Both the position numbers and the translations under genes were made by a program. From NAT127 sp041655035 (GTDB taxonomy: Bacteria > Pseudomonadota > Gammaproteobacteria > Pseudomonadales > Porticoccaceae), in NCBI GenBank assembly GCA_041655035.1, contig JBAZCN010000098.1, positions 1 to 12,703 of the forward strand: a DNA stretch of 12,703 nucleotides, in the 5' to 3' direction. The notes beneath the pieces were generated by a model. The model worked only from the letters and a program-made list of their open reading frames with translations. It searched no databases and was not told the DNA's origin. Below, piece after piece: positions 6,644 through 12,703 of this stretch; position 1 is the stretch's first letter; every line of letters begins with the position of its first letter.

Positions 6644-7438
6644 ATGAAGCGCATCGCGCTGGTCACCCTGTTTCCCGAGATGTTCGACGCCGTTGCCGAC
6701 TACGGCATCACCGGGCGGGCTCTCGACCAGGGGTTGTGGGCGCTCGCCTGTTTCAACCCCCGCGATCACGCGGAGGATCGCCACTGCACCGTGGACGATC
6801 GCCCCTACGGCGGCGGCCCGGGCATGGTGATGATGATCCAGCCGTTGCGGGCCGCCATTGCCGAAGCCCGGTGCTGGGCCGGCGAGCAGGGCGGTGGGGT
6901 GCGGGTGATCTACCTGTCGCCCCAGGGCCGGGTGCTGGATCAGCGGGGAGTCGAGTATCTCGACGAAATTCCCAACCTGGTGCTGATCGCCGGCCGCTAC
7001 GAGGGGGTCGACGAGAGGCTGATCGACCTGGAGGTCGACGAGGAATGGTCGATCGGCGACTATGTGCTGAGCGGTGGCGAACTGCCTGCCATGGTGTTGA
7101 TCGACGCCCTGGTGCGGCGGATTCCGGGAGCCCTGGGCCACGGCGATTCGGCGCGGGAGGACTCCTTTGCCGAGGGGCTGCTGGACTGCCCTCACTACAC
7201 CCGCCCTGAAAGTTATCAGGGCCTGGTGGTGCCGGATGTGCTGTTGTCCGGCAATCACCAGCGTATTCGACGCTGGCGGCTGACCCAGTCGCTGGCAAGG
7301 ACCCGGGCGCGGCGCCCGGATCTGCTGAATCGCCTGGTGCTCGATGACGAGCAGCGGGCAATACTGGCGGAACTGGAGCGGACGGCAACGTCGCTCCCGT
7401 CTCGCAAGCCGGTCGATGATGGCAGCAAGGGCGACTGA
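6644..7438 (+). CDS. trmD: tRNA (guanine-N1)-methyltransferase TrmD
   Basis: This 264-residue SPOUT-class enzyme transfers a methyl group from S-adenosylmethionine to G37 of tRNAs with G36, which prevents +1 frameshifting. Visible motifs are LFPEMF near the start, DDRPYGGGPGMVMM (51-64) and the trefoil-knot cofactor loops LSPQGR (91-96), GRYEGVDER (117-125) and IGDYVLSGGELPAM (137-150). Asp173 in REDSFAEGLL corresponds to the catalytic Asp169 of E. coli. A strong GGGGGAGGAG lies just before the ATG. The last 20 residues are variable and hydrophilic, as in other members. A 75-base gap separates it from rplS. Confidence 0.98.
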   Translation: MKRIALVTLFPEMFDAVADYGITGRALDQGLWALACFNPRDHAEDRHCTVDDRPYGGGPGMVMMIQPLRAAIAEARCWAGEQGGGVRVIYLSPQGRVLDQRGVEYLDEIPNLVLIAGRYEGVDERLIDLEVDEEWSIGDYVLSGGELPAMVLIDALVRRIPGALGHGDSAREDSFAEGLLDCPHYTRPESYQGLVVPDVLLSGNHQRIRRWRLTQSLARTRARRPDLLNRLVLDDEQRAILAELERTATSLPSRKPVDDGSKGD

Positions 7439-7513
7439 GCCGCCATCCTCTCGGTACGGCGCTACTCGACAAGGTGGCTTGCCACTGTTTACCCAACACA
7501 TGAGGAGCAAATC

Positions 7514-7870
7514 ATGAGCAACAAGAACCCGATCATTGCCGCTCTCGAAAAAGAGCAGATGCAAAAAGAAATCCCCACCTTTTCTCCCGGCGATACCGTG
7601 GTGGTGCAGGTCAAGGTGAAGGAAGGCAACCGCGAGCGTCTCCAGGCCTATGAAGGCGTGGTCATCGCCAAGAAGAACCGCGGCCTTAACTCCGCGTTCA
7701 CCGTTCGCAAGAACTCCAACGGTGTCGGTGTCGAACGCACCTTCCAAGCCTACAGCCCGCTGATCGACAGCATCACCGTGAAGCGCCGCGGCGATGTGCG
7801 CCAGGCCAAGCTGTACTACCTGCGCAAGCTGTCCGGCAAGGCGGCGCGCATCAAGGAAAAACTGGGCTGA
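7514..7870 (+). CDS. rplS: 50S ribosomal protein L19
   Basis: This 118-residue large-subunit protein sits at the 30S/50S interface. It contains the L19 signature blocks FSPGDTVVVQVKVKEGNRER, LQAYEGVVIAKKNRG, SFTVRK-like AFTVRKNSNGVGVERTF, and KLYYLRKLSGKAARIKEKL. AGGAG lies eight bases before the ATG. It is the last gene of the rpsP operon and is followed 20 bases later by a strong intrinsic terminator. Confidence 0.98.
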   Translation: MSNKNPIIAALEKEQMQKEIPTFSPGDTVVVQVKVKEGNRERLQAYEGVVIAKKNRGLNSAFTVRKNSNGVGVERTFQAYSPLIDSITVKRRGDVRQAKLYYLRKLSGKAARIKEKLG

Positions 7871-7890
7871 TCGCCGACGTGAAGCTCGCG

Positions 7891-7915
7891 AGGCGGCCTT
7901 CGGGCCGCCTTTTTT
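7891..7915 (+). terminator. Intrinsic terminator of the rpsP-rplS operon
   Basis: A perfect 8-bp stem (AGGCGGCC and GGCCGCCT) closes a TTCG tetraloop flanked by C and G, a very stable RNA loop. A run of six T follows at 7910-7915. This is a textbook Rho-independent terminator. Confidence 0.95.
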
Positions 7916-7964
7916 GTGTCATGAGGCCGGCCCTTCGAGGGTGCCGACCGGCGCCTGTCGAATT

Positions 7965-7993
7965 TTCATCGGCGCAGTAAAATCCGCTACACT
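7965..7993 (+). promoter_or_regulatory. Predicted xerD promoter, very close to the start codon
   Basis: The -10 TACACT (4 of 6) at 7988-7993 has a -35 TTCATC (3 of 6) at 7965-7970 and a 17-base spacer. Transcription would start near 8000, exactly at the first ATG of xerD. The upstream rplS terminator implies that xerD needs its own promoter. Confidence 0.45.
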
Positions 7994-7999
7994 GCCCGC

Positions 8000-8929
8000 A
8001 TGAAACCCTCCGCCTCCGCGAAACTTGCTACATCCGCTGCTGTGACCCGCCCGCTGGTGGAACGTTATCTCGATGCCATGTGGATGGAAAAGGGGCTGAG
8101 CCACAACACCCTGGCGGCCTATCGGCACGATCTCGACGCCCTGGCTGGCTGGCTCGATGGTTTGGGGCGAAGCCTGGAGCAGGCCGATGCCATCGCCCTC
8201 GGAGACTACCTCGCTCATCGCATGGCCCAGAAGATCAGCGCCCGCTCGACCCGCCGCGGGCTTTCCTGCTGGCGCGGCTTTTACCACTACTTGATTCGCG
8301 AGGGCGTCATCGGCGACGATCCCACGGCATTGCTGGCAAATCCCAAAGTGGGAAGGCCGCTGCCGAAAAGCCTCGACGAAAAGGACGTGGATCGGCTGCT
8401 CGCTGCCCCTTCCGGCGACACGCCGCTCGAACTGCGGGACAAGGCCATGCTGGAGCTGCTCTACGCCACCGGCCTGCGGGTCACCGAACTGATATCGCTG
8501 ACCCTGGGCCAGATCAACAGTCAGCAGGGTGTGCTGCGGGTGATCGGCAAAGGCAGCAAGGAGCGGTTGGTGCCCTTCGGCGATGAAGCCCTCCATCACC
8601 TCGCGGCGTTTCTTCGCACCGGACGGCCGCTGTTGCTGGGGGCGGGCCAGGACGATGTCCTGTTTCCGAGCGAGCGCGGGCGGCAGATGACACGACAGAC
8701 CTTCTGGCACCGCATCAAGCACTGGGCTCTGGTGGCGGGCATCGACAAGCCGCTGTCCCCTCACACCTTGCGTCACGCCTTCGCGACCCATCTGCTCAAT
8801 CACGGCGCCGATCTGCGCGTGGTGCAGCTGTTGCTGGGGCACAGCGACCTCTCCACCACCCAGATATATACCCATATCGCCCAGAGCCGGATGAAGGATC
8901 TGGTGGCCCGCCACCATCCGCGAGGATAG
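8000..8929 (+). CDS. xerD: Site-specific tyrosine recombinase XerD
   Basis: This recombinase, with XerC and FtsK, resolves chromosome dimers at dif during division. It is 309 residues from the ATG at 8000. The N-terminal SAM-like DNA-binding domain covers about 18-105 (MEKGLSHNTLAAYRHDLDAL). The catalytic residues are Arg160 (ATGLRVTEL), Lys184 (GKGSKERLVPFG), His255 and Arg258 (HTLRHAFATHLLNHGADLR), His281 (LLGHSDLSTTQ) and the nucleophile Tyr290. Their spacing is within one residue of E. coli XerD. XerD rather than XerC is supported by sequence and by dsbC downstream. No Shine-Dalgarno precedes the ATG, and the first 14 residues exceed the E. coli N-terminus. A GTG at 8042 would give family length, so the start is uncertain. 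Confidence 0.96.
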   Translation: MKPSASAKLATSAAVTRPLVERYLDAMWMEKGLSHNTLAAYRHDLDALAGWLDGLGRSLEQADAIALGDYLAHRMAQKISARSTRRGLSCWRGFYHYLIREGVIGDDPTALLANPKVGRPLPKSLDEKDVDRLLAAPSGDTPLELRDKAMLELLYATGLRVTELISLTLGQINSQQGVLRVIGKGSKERLVPFGDEALHHLAAFLRTGRPLLLGAGQDDVLFPSERGRQMTRQTFWHRIKHWALVAGIDKPLSPHTLRHAFATHLLNHGADLRVVQLLLGHSDLSTTQIYTHIAQSRMKDLVARHHPRG

Positions 8930-8937
8930 GGTAGAAT
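8908..8937 (+). promoter_or_regulatory. Possible dsbC promoter
   Basis: The -10 TAGAAT (5 of 6) at 8932-8937 lies just after the xerD stop codon. A weak -35 CCGCCA is at 8908-8913 with an 18-base spacer. Two small hairpins follow in the leader: CAGCC/GGCTG at 8947-8959 and CGCCC/GGGCG at 8962-8976. Confidence 0.4.
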
Positions 8938-9003
8938 GGCTGCCATCAGCCACTGGCTGGCCGCCCCGGAAGGGCGAATCAGCCTCCAACCAAAGGAAAG
9001 TCC

Positions 9004-9741
9004 GTGAGAATTCTGACTGTATTGGGTGTGTTTCTGGCCCTGGCCTTGCCGGTATTTGCCGGGCAGCAGGCTGTCGATAGTGAAGTGAACGATGGTATTC
9101 TCAAGCGCCTGCAAGTCGCGCGCCCCGATTTCGAATACGGTGAGGTCAAGACGACCCAGATCCCCGGCCTTTATCAGGTGCCGATACTCGGTGGTCCCAC
9201 GCTCTATACCGACGCCAACGCCGACCATGTGGTGGTGGGTGAGCTCTACCAGGTGGCGCCCGGACAGTTCATCAATCTCGCCGAGCTCGACCGTATCAAG
9301 GGGCGCCGCGATCGCCTGGCGGCGCTCGACAACAAGGATCTGATCATCTTCCCCGCCAAAGGCGTCACCAAGGCAGTGATCAATATCTTCACCGACGTCG
9401 ACTGCGGCTATTGCCGCAAGATGCACCAGGAAGTGCCGGCGCTCAATGACAGCGGAGTCGAAGTGCGCTATCTGGCTTTCCCGCGGGCGGGCCAGGGGTC
9501 CGCGGCCTACGACAAGATGGTCCGCGCCTGGTGCGCGGCTGACCGGCGCCAGGCCCTCACCGATCTCAAGAACGGTAAAAACATCAGCGGCGAGCTGTGC
9601 AAGGACAACCCGGTGGCAGCCCAGTACCAGTTGGGGCAGGAGTTCGACGTTACCGGCACGCCGAGCATCGTGCTGATGGACGGCACCTTGCTGGGCGGTT
9701 ACCACCCGGTTGCGGAAATGCTCAGCATTCTCGGTATCTGA
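9004..9741 (+). CDS. dsbC: Periplasmic thiol:disulfide isomerase DsbC
   Basis: This 245-residue secreted protein reshuffles wrong disulfides and is kept reduced by DsbD. The start is GTG, preceded by AAAGGAAA four bases upstream. Residues 1-19 (MRILTVLGVFLALALPVFA) form a signal peptide. An N-terminal dimerisation domain runs to about 85. The thioredoxin-fold domain carries the active site CGYC at 134-137 in FTDVDCGYCRKMH, VRYLAFPRAG at 154-163 and the cis-proline loop TGTPS around Pro220. Cys177 and Cys199 match the second, structural disulfide of E. coli DsbC. It follows xerD by 74 bases, a conserved neighbourhood. The usual downstream recJ or hom is absent here. Confidence 0.95.
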   Translation: MRILTVLGVFLALALPVFAGQQAVDSEVNDGILKRLQVARPDFEYGEVKTTQIPGLYQVPILGGPTLYTDANADHVVVGELYQVAPGQFINLAELDRIKGRRDRLAALDNKDLIIFPAKGVTKAVINIFTDVDCGYCRKMHQEVPALNDSGVEVRYLAFPRAGQGSAAYDKMVRAWCAADRRQALTDLKNGKNISGELCKDNPVAAQYQLGQEFDVTGTPSIVLMDGTLLGGYHPVAEMLSILGI

Positions 9742-9752
9742 TCGCTGGCTCA

Positions 9753-9776
9753 GGGTTCCAGCCGGTGCTGGAATCC
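9753..9776. terminator. Hairpin between convergent dsbC and yqhA
   Basis: A 10-bp stem (GGGTTCCAGC and GCTGGAATCC, one G-U wobble on the plus strand) closes a CGGT loop in the 51-base gap. It can form in transcripts from either side. There is no T-tract, so a bidirectional or protein-assisted terminator is the best guess. Confidence 0.5.
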
Positions 9777-9792
9777 GCAGCGCGGCCTTGTC

Positions 9793-10287
9793 TCAGTGGT
9801 CGCCGCGGGTCAGCTTGTCCAGAAGCCCCATCGCAAAGGCCGAGGCCACGAAGGTGATATGCAGGATCATGTACCAGAGGATCTTGTCGTTGTCGATCTT
9901 CTCGGCGTTCATGAAAACCTTGAGCAGATGGATGGATGAGATGGCCACGATCGACGCGGCGACCTTGTTCTTGAGGCTGGCGGTATCGAGCTTGCCGAGC
10001 CAGTTCAGTTTCTCCGCGGTGTGTTCCAGGTCGATCTGGGAGACGAAATTCTCGTAGCCGGAAAACATCACCATGATGATCAGCCCGCCCACCAGGGAAA
10101 TGTCGATCAGCGACAGCACCAGCAGGATCAGGTCCATCTCGGTGATGGTGAGGATGTGGGGCAGGGTGTGGAACAGCTCCATAAAGAACTTGATGCCGAG
10201 AGCCAGCAGCGCCAGGCTCAGTCCCAGGTAGATGGGTGCCAGCAACCAGCGTGTCGCATACATTGCCCGTTCGAACAGTTGTTCCAT
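9793..10287 (-). CDS. yqhA: YqhA/UPF0114 family inner-membrane protein
   Basis: This 164-residue protein has four predicted transmembrane helices, about 14-36, 51-74, 107-127 and 138-156. It aligns along nearly its whole length with E. coli YqhA: MYATRWLLAPIYLGLSLALL, MVMFSGYENFVSQIDL, EKLNWLGKLDTASLKNKVAA, and SIVAISSIHLLKVFM. The central block between helices 2 and 3 is very conserved, but its function is unknown to me. GAGG lies six bases before the ATG and a plausible promoter lies further upstream, so it is probably transcribed alone. It converges on dsbC. Confidence 0.93.
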   Translation of the reverse strand: MEQLFERAMYATRWLLAPIYLGLSLALLALGIKFFMELFHTLPHILTITEMDLILLVLSLIDISLVGGLIIMVMFSGYENFVSQIDLEHTAEKLNWLGKLDTASLKNKVAASIVAISSIHLLKVFMNAEKIDNDKILWYMILHITFVASAFAMGLLDKLTRGDH

Positions 10288-10325
10288 CGTTTGCCTCGTC
10301 GATTGTGGATATCAAAAGGGAGGCG

Positions 10326-10355
10326 ATTTTACTGGTCGAGGGGCTCTCGTATCCA
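10326..10355 (-). promoter_or_regulatory. Predicted yqhA promoter
   Basis: On the minus strand, TGGATA (4 of 6) at 10355-10350 and TAAAAT (5 of 6) at 10331-10326 are separated by 18 bases. A GC-rich CGCCTCCC follows. Transcription would begin about 32 bases before the ATG. Confidence 0.5.
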
Positions 10356-10389
10356 CCGTCGCGAGATCGTCGAACGCCAGTGGCGGGCA

Positions 10390-10440
10390 CCGCCGCTGAC
10401 GGCGGAGAGCGGGGAATGCCGCGGCCCCTGGGCGGGGCCG
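10390..10440. repeat. Two adjacent GC-rich hairpins after the LysM endopeptidase gene
   Basis: One perfect 6-bp stem (CCGCCG, loop CTGA, CGGCGG) lies at 10390-10405. One perfect 7-bp stem (CGGCCCC, loop TGGGC, GGGGCCG) lies at 10422-10440. They follow the stop codon of the minus-strand gene with no T-tract. Rho-dependent termination with 3' end protection, or a REP-like element, would fit. Confidence 0.45.
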
Positions 10441-10441
10441 G

Positions 10442-11836
10442 TCACAGCGAAGCGATATTGATACCGGACGCGCCGGATTCGATCCAGGTCTTGATCCGCG
10501 CTGCGTCGCCCATCGGCGAATACTTGCCGGACGACTGCAGGAACACCATGAATGCAGGGCGGTTGGCTACCGAGGCCTTCATCACCAGGCAGCGGCCGGC
10601 TTCGTTGATATAGCCGGTCTTGCTTACGTCGATATGCCAGGCGCCTTTGCGCACCAACGGATTGCTATTGATGTACTGCAGCTGGTGGGCGGTCGGTCGG
10701 ACGGTGATCTGCTGGCCATCGGTGGTGGTGAATTCGCGGATCAGCGGGTATTCGCTGGCAGCGGCGATCATTTTCACCAGGTCGGACGCGGTGGATACGT
10801 TCTTCGGTGTCAGGCCCGTGGAGTCCGCAAAATGGGTGTTGGTCATCCCCAGCTCGCCGGCCTTGCGGTTCATCGCGGCGATGAAAGCGGTCTTGCCGCC
10901 GGGGTAATGACGGCCGAGAGCCGAGGCCGCGCGGTTCTCCGAAGACATCAGGGCGAGCCGCAGCATTTCGAGGCGGTGGAGCTTCGTGCCCATCGGCAAC
11001 CGTGACGATGTGCCTTTCAGGCGATCGATGTCGTCTTTGTCGATCACCAATTCTTCTGTCATCGGCAGTTTGGCATCCAGTACCACCATGGCCGTCATCA
11101 GCTTGGTGATCGAGGCGATGGGCTTGACGGTTTCGGCATTCTTTTCGTAAAGGGTCTTACCACTCAGGGCATCGACCAGGATGACGCTGGTGGATTCGAG
11201 CCGCAGGTTGTGGCCGGTCGCCAGGGCCCGGGTGCTCTCGGGCTGGCGATAGGGAGTGACGACGGTGCTGGCGGCGGGGATACGCAGGGTCTGGCCGACC
11301 TGGAGGGTGCTGCGGGTGGAGAGGTTGTTGTGGCGGGCCAGTGCGGCCACTGATATGCGATGGCGGGCGGCAATGGCCGACAGCGTGTCGCCGCGGCGGA
11401 TACTGTGCACCGCCTGGGTGCTTTTGGCCACCGGCTGTGCAGCGGCGGATGCGTTGCGACCGGGAACCTGCAATTCCTGCCCGGGGTAGAGCATATGGCT
11501 GGCCAACTGGTTCTGATGGCGCAGGGCTTCGACCGTGGTGTTGTGGCGGCTGGCGATGGACGACAGTGAATCGCCGCGCCGCACGACATAGGTGGTGCCG
11601 GCGCCGGTGGTGGCCCCGGCCTGCGCCTCCGAATTCCCGGGGATACTGAGCTTCTGGCCGGGATGGATGGTCGCCGAGCGCAGGCTGTTGTGGCGGAGAA
11701 TCTGCTCGACACTCGTGTGATGGCGCGCCGCGATACCATAGAGGGTTTCTCCCCTGGCCACGGTATGGGTGTCTCCGGCGGCGAGTGTCGCGACGGAGGT
11801 GGTCATCAGCAGACTGAAAGCGATCTTTTTGATCAT
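10442..11836 (-). CDS. LysM-containing D-alanyl-D-alanine endopeptidase (PBP7/PbpG type)
   Basis: This 464-residue periplasmic enzyme starts at the ATG at 11836, which begins a signal peptide (MIKKIAFSLLMTTSVATLA). Three LysM domains follow, at about 23-67 (HTVARGETLYGIAARH), 83-126 (YVVRRGDSLSSIASRH) and 144-187 (HSIRRGDTLSAIAARH), joined by Ala/Gln/Thr-rich linkers. The peptidase S11 domain covers about 210-455. Its motifs are SITK with nucleophile Ser242 and Lys245, SEN at 299-301 (LMSSENRAASALGRHYPGG) and KTG at 406-408. The catalytic half matches E. coli PBP7, which cleaves D-Ala-meso-DAP cross-links, but E. coli PBP7 lacks LysM domains. LysM should anchor it to glycan strands. It is probably a single-gene unit with its own promoter. 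Confidence 0.93.
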   Translation of the reverse strand: MIKKIAFSLLMTTSVATLAAGDTHTVARGETLYGIAARHHTSVEQILRHNSLRSATIHPGQKLSIPGNSEAQAGATTGAGTTYVVRRGDSLSSIASRHNTTVEALRHQNQLASHMLYPGQELQVPGRNASAAAQPVAKSTQAVHSIRRGDTLSAIAARHRISVAALARHNNLSTRSTLQVGQTLRIPAASTVVTPYRQPESTRALATGHNLRLESTSVILVDALSGKTLYEKNAETVKPIASITKLMTAMVVLDAKLPMTEELVIDKDDIDRLKGTSSRLPMGTKLHRLEMLRLALMSSENRAASALGRHYPGGKTAFIAAMNRKAGELGMTNTHFADSTGLTPKNVSTASDLVKMIAAASEYPLIREFTTTDGQQITVRPTAHQLQYINSNPLVRKGAWHIDVSKTGYINEAGRCLVMKASVANRPAFMVFLQSSGKYSPMGDAARIKTWIESGASGINIASL

Positions 11837-11899
11837 CGTTGTTCTAAATTCCGGGGGACGGATTGAGGACAGCCTCAAGGAACCTTGAGCCACGCGCTT

Positions 11900-11928
11900 A
11901 AGATAGCCTCTCGAAATCTCTTTCGCAA
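11900..11928 (-). promoter_or_regulatory. Predicted promoter of the LysM endopeptidase gene
   Basis: On the minus strand, TTGCGA (4 of 6) at 11928-11923 and TATCTT (4 of 6) at 11905-11900 have a 17-base spacer. The AT-rich tract just upstream resembles an UP element. Transcription would start near 11893, giving a leader of about 57 bases. Confidence 0.55.
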
Positions 11929-11930
11929 CC

Positions 11931-11976
11931 CGTTTTGACAGAAAAAAATCAATAAAACAGTAATAAACTCAAAGGG
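11931..11976 (-). promoter_or_regulatory. AT-rich UP-element-like tract
   Basis: This is the most A/T-rich stretch of the window. Read on the minus strand it gives TTGATTTTTTTCTGTCAAAA directly upstream of the -35. A T-run followed five bases later by an A-run, at about -40 to -60, fits the pattern bound by the RNA polymerase alpha C-terminal domain. Confidence 0.4.
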
Positions 11977-12057
11977 AAGGCGTGGATATCTCAGGGTAGC
12001 TTCAGGAGACATCGCGATCAGCGCCCGGGAAGTGCCCGGTGGCGATGGCGCCAGCGG

Positions 12058-12703
12058 CTATTCCGCCAGCGGCGAATGGCCGTCGACCGGACCGCGCGCG
12101 CGGCCGCCGCGGAACAGCAACAATAATGGCAGCATCAGCAGAAAGATGACCAGAATGAGCTTGAAGGCGTCGATATAGGCGACCATCTGACTCTGTTGCG
12201 CGACCATGCCGGCAAGGATTTTCCAGCCCTCACCGGCGTCGCTGTCGAAGCCGGTGGCGTATTGCCAGCTTTGCAGCGAGGGTGAGGTTTCCTGCACTCC
12301 CGCCCGCAGCTGGCTCCAGGCGGTCTGGGCATGGCGGGCGGTGAAGGCCGACAGGATGGCGATACCCACACTGCCGCCCATGGAGCGGATCAGGCTGAAA
12401 ACCCCCGTGGCTTCGGGTACCTTGTGGCTGGCCAGGCTGCGGTAGGCCATGGTGGAGAGCGGAACAAAGATAAGACCGAGGCCGAGGCCCTGGATGAGCC
12501 CGGGGATCATCACCTGAAATGGCGTGGTGTCCAGGTTGTAGAGCGTCATCGGATAGCTGCCGGCAGCTATGATCAGCACGCCTGCCGCCACTACCAGGCG
12601 GCCGTCGACATACTTCATCAACTGGCCGGCCAGCAGGGAAGAAAAAATCGTTGCCAGCCCGCGCGGCGCCAACAACAGGCCGGTCATGATCGGACTGAAA
12701 TCG
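12058..12703 (-). CDS. DHA2-family (EmrB/QacA) drug:H+ antiporter, C-terminal part (runs off right edge)
   Basis: The frame is open at the right edge. About 214 C-terminal residues are visible, ending at the TAG at 12060-12058. The segment SPIMTGLLLAPRGLATIFSS, the loop GQLMKYVDGRLVVAAG, and PGLIQGLGLGLIFVPLSTMA with GVFSLIRSMGGSVGIAILSA match the second half of EmrB-type 14-helix transporters. A periplasmic loop of about 55 residues (QTAWSQL to GWKILAG) precedes the last helix (FKLILVIFLLMLPLLLLF). Such proteins usually pair with an EmrA membrane-fusion protein and TolC. That partner would lie outside the window. Substrates cannot be inferred. Confidence 0.92.
   Translation of the reverse strand, partial: DFSPIMTGLLLAPRGLATIFSSLLAGQLMKYVDGRLVVAAGVLIIAAGSYPMTLYNLDTTPFQVMIPGLIQGLGLGLIFVPLSTMAYRSLASHKVPEATGVFSLIRSMGGSVGIAILSAFTARHAQTAWSQLRAGVQETSPSLQSWQYATGFDSDAGEGWKILAGMVAQQSQMVAYIDAFKLILVIFLLMLPLLLLFRGGRARGPVDGHSPLAE

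Noticed and set aside
7439..7513. Small GTGG/CCAC hairpin between trmD and rplS
   Set aside because: The 4-5 bp stem has a tiny loop, no T-run and no other sign of an attenuator.
6077..7747. 556-codon open frame antisense to rimM, trmD and rplS
   Set aside because: It spans three well-recognised genes, has no recognisable domain and a low-complexity, proline/arginine/histidine-rich translation, so it is a codon-bias shadow.
11837..11893. GTG start at 11893 for the LysM endopeptidase
   Set aside because: It would place 19 polar residues before an otherwise clear signal peptide, and it coincides with the predicted transcription start.
12011..12045. Hairpin after the DHA2 transporter gene (CCGGG/CCCGG inside ATCGC/GCGAT)
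   Set aside because: Stems are only 5 bp with internal mismatched bases, and there is no T-tract downstream on the minus strand, so it is not called a terminator.

Overview
This window is a stretch of high-GC gammaproteobacterial chromosome. The evidence is protein sequence and gene order. XerD, TrmD, L19, YqhA and YpjD read like enterobacterial/pseudomonad orthologues. The arrangement ypjD <-> ffh-rpsP-rimM-trmD-rplS-xerD-dsbC, with a CorB/CorC-type gene behind ypjD, is a known gammaproteobacterial layout. I cannot name a genus. A marine or halophilic Pseudomonadales/Oceanospirillales-type bacterium is a guess. All genes inside the window look intact. There are no tRNA or rRNA genes, insertion sequences, CRISPR arrays or prophage genes, and no gene-free stretch exceeds about 225 bases.

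Left part (1-1779): the first half of an AbgT-family transporter runs leftward off the edge. Divergent from it is a two-gene unit: a NudL-type CoA pyrophosphatase and a four-cysteine DUF1289 protein that overlap by ATGA. Minus-strand block (1825-4035): a membrane CBS-domain protein of the CorB/CorC (YfjD) family lies behind a YpjD/CcsA-like inner-membrane protein. It converges on DUF1289.

Centre (4172-9741, plus strand): ffh (SRP GTPase), then the S16 operon rpsP-rimM-trmD-rplS (two ribosomal proteins, a 30S maturation factor and the tRNA m1G37 methyltransferase), closed by a textbook intrinsic terminator with a UUCG loop. After it come xerD (chromosome dimer resolution) and dsbC (periplasmic disulfide isomerase). 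Ribosome assembly, tRNA modification and co-translational membrane targeting therefore sit together.

Right part (9793-12703, minus strand): a YqhA/UPF0114 membrane protein, a PBP7-type D,D-endopeptidase carrying three LysM domains after its signal peptide, and the C-terminal part of an EmrB-type DHA2 drug efflux transporter that enters from the right edge.

I see no new multi-gene system. The observations most worth a second look are small: the triple-LysM PBP7 fusion, a possibly leaderless or mis-started xerD, a structured S16 leader with two competing pairings, a 12-bp perfect palindrome between the divergent ypjD and ffh promoters, and GC-rich discriminators in most of the predicted promoters.
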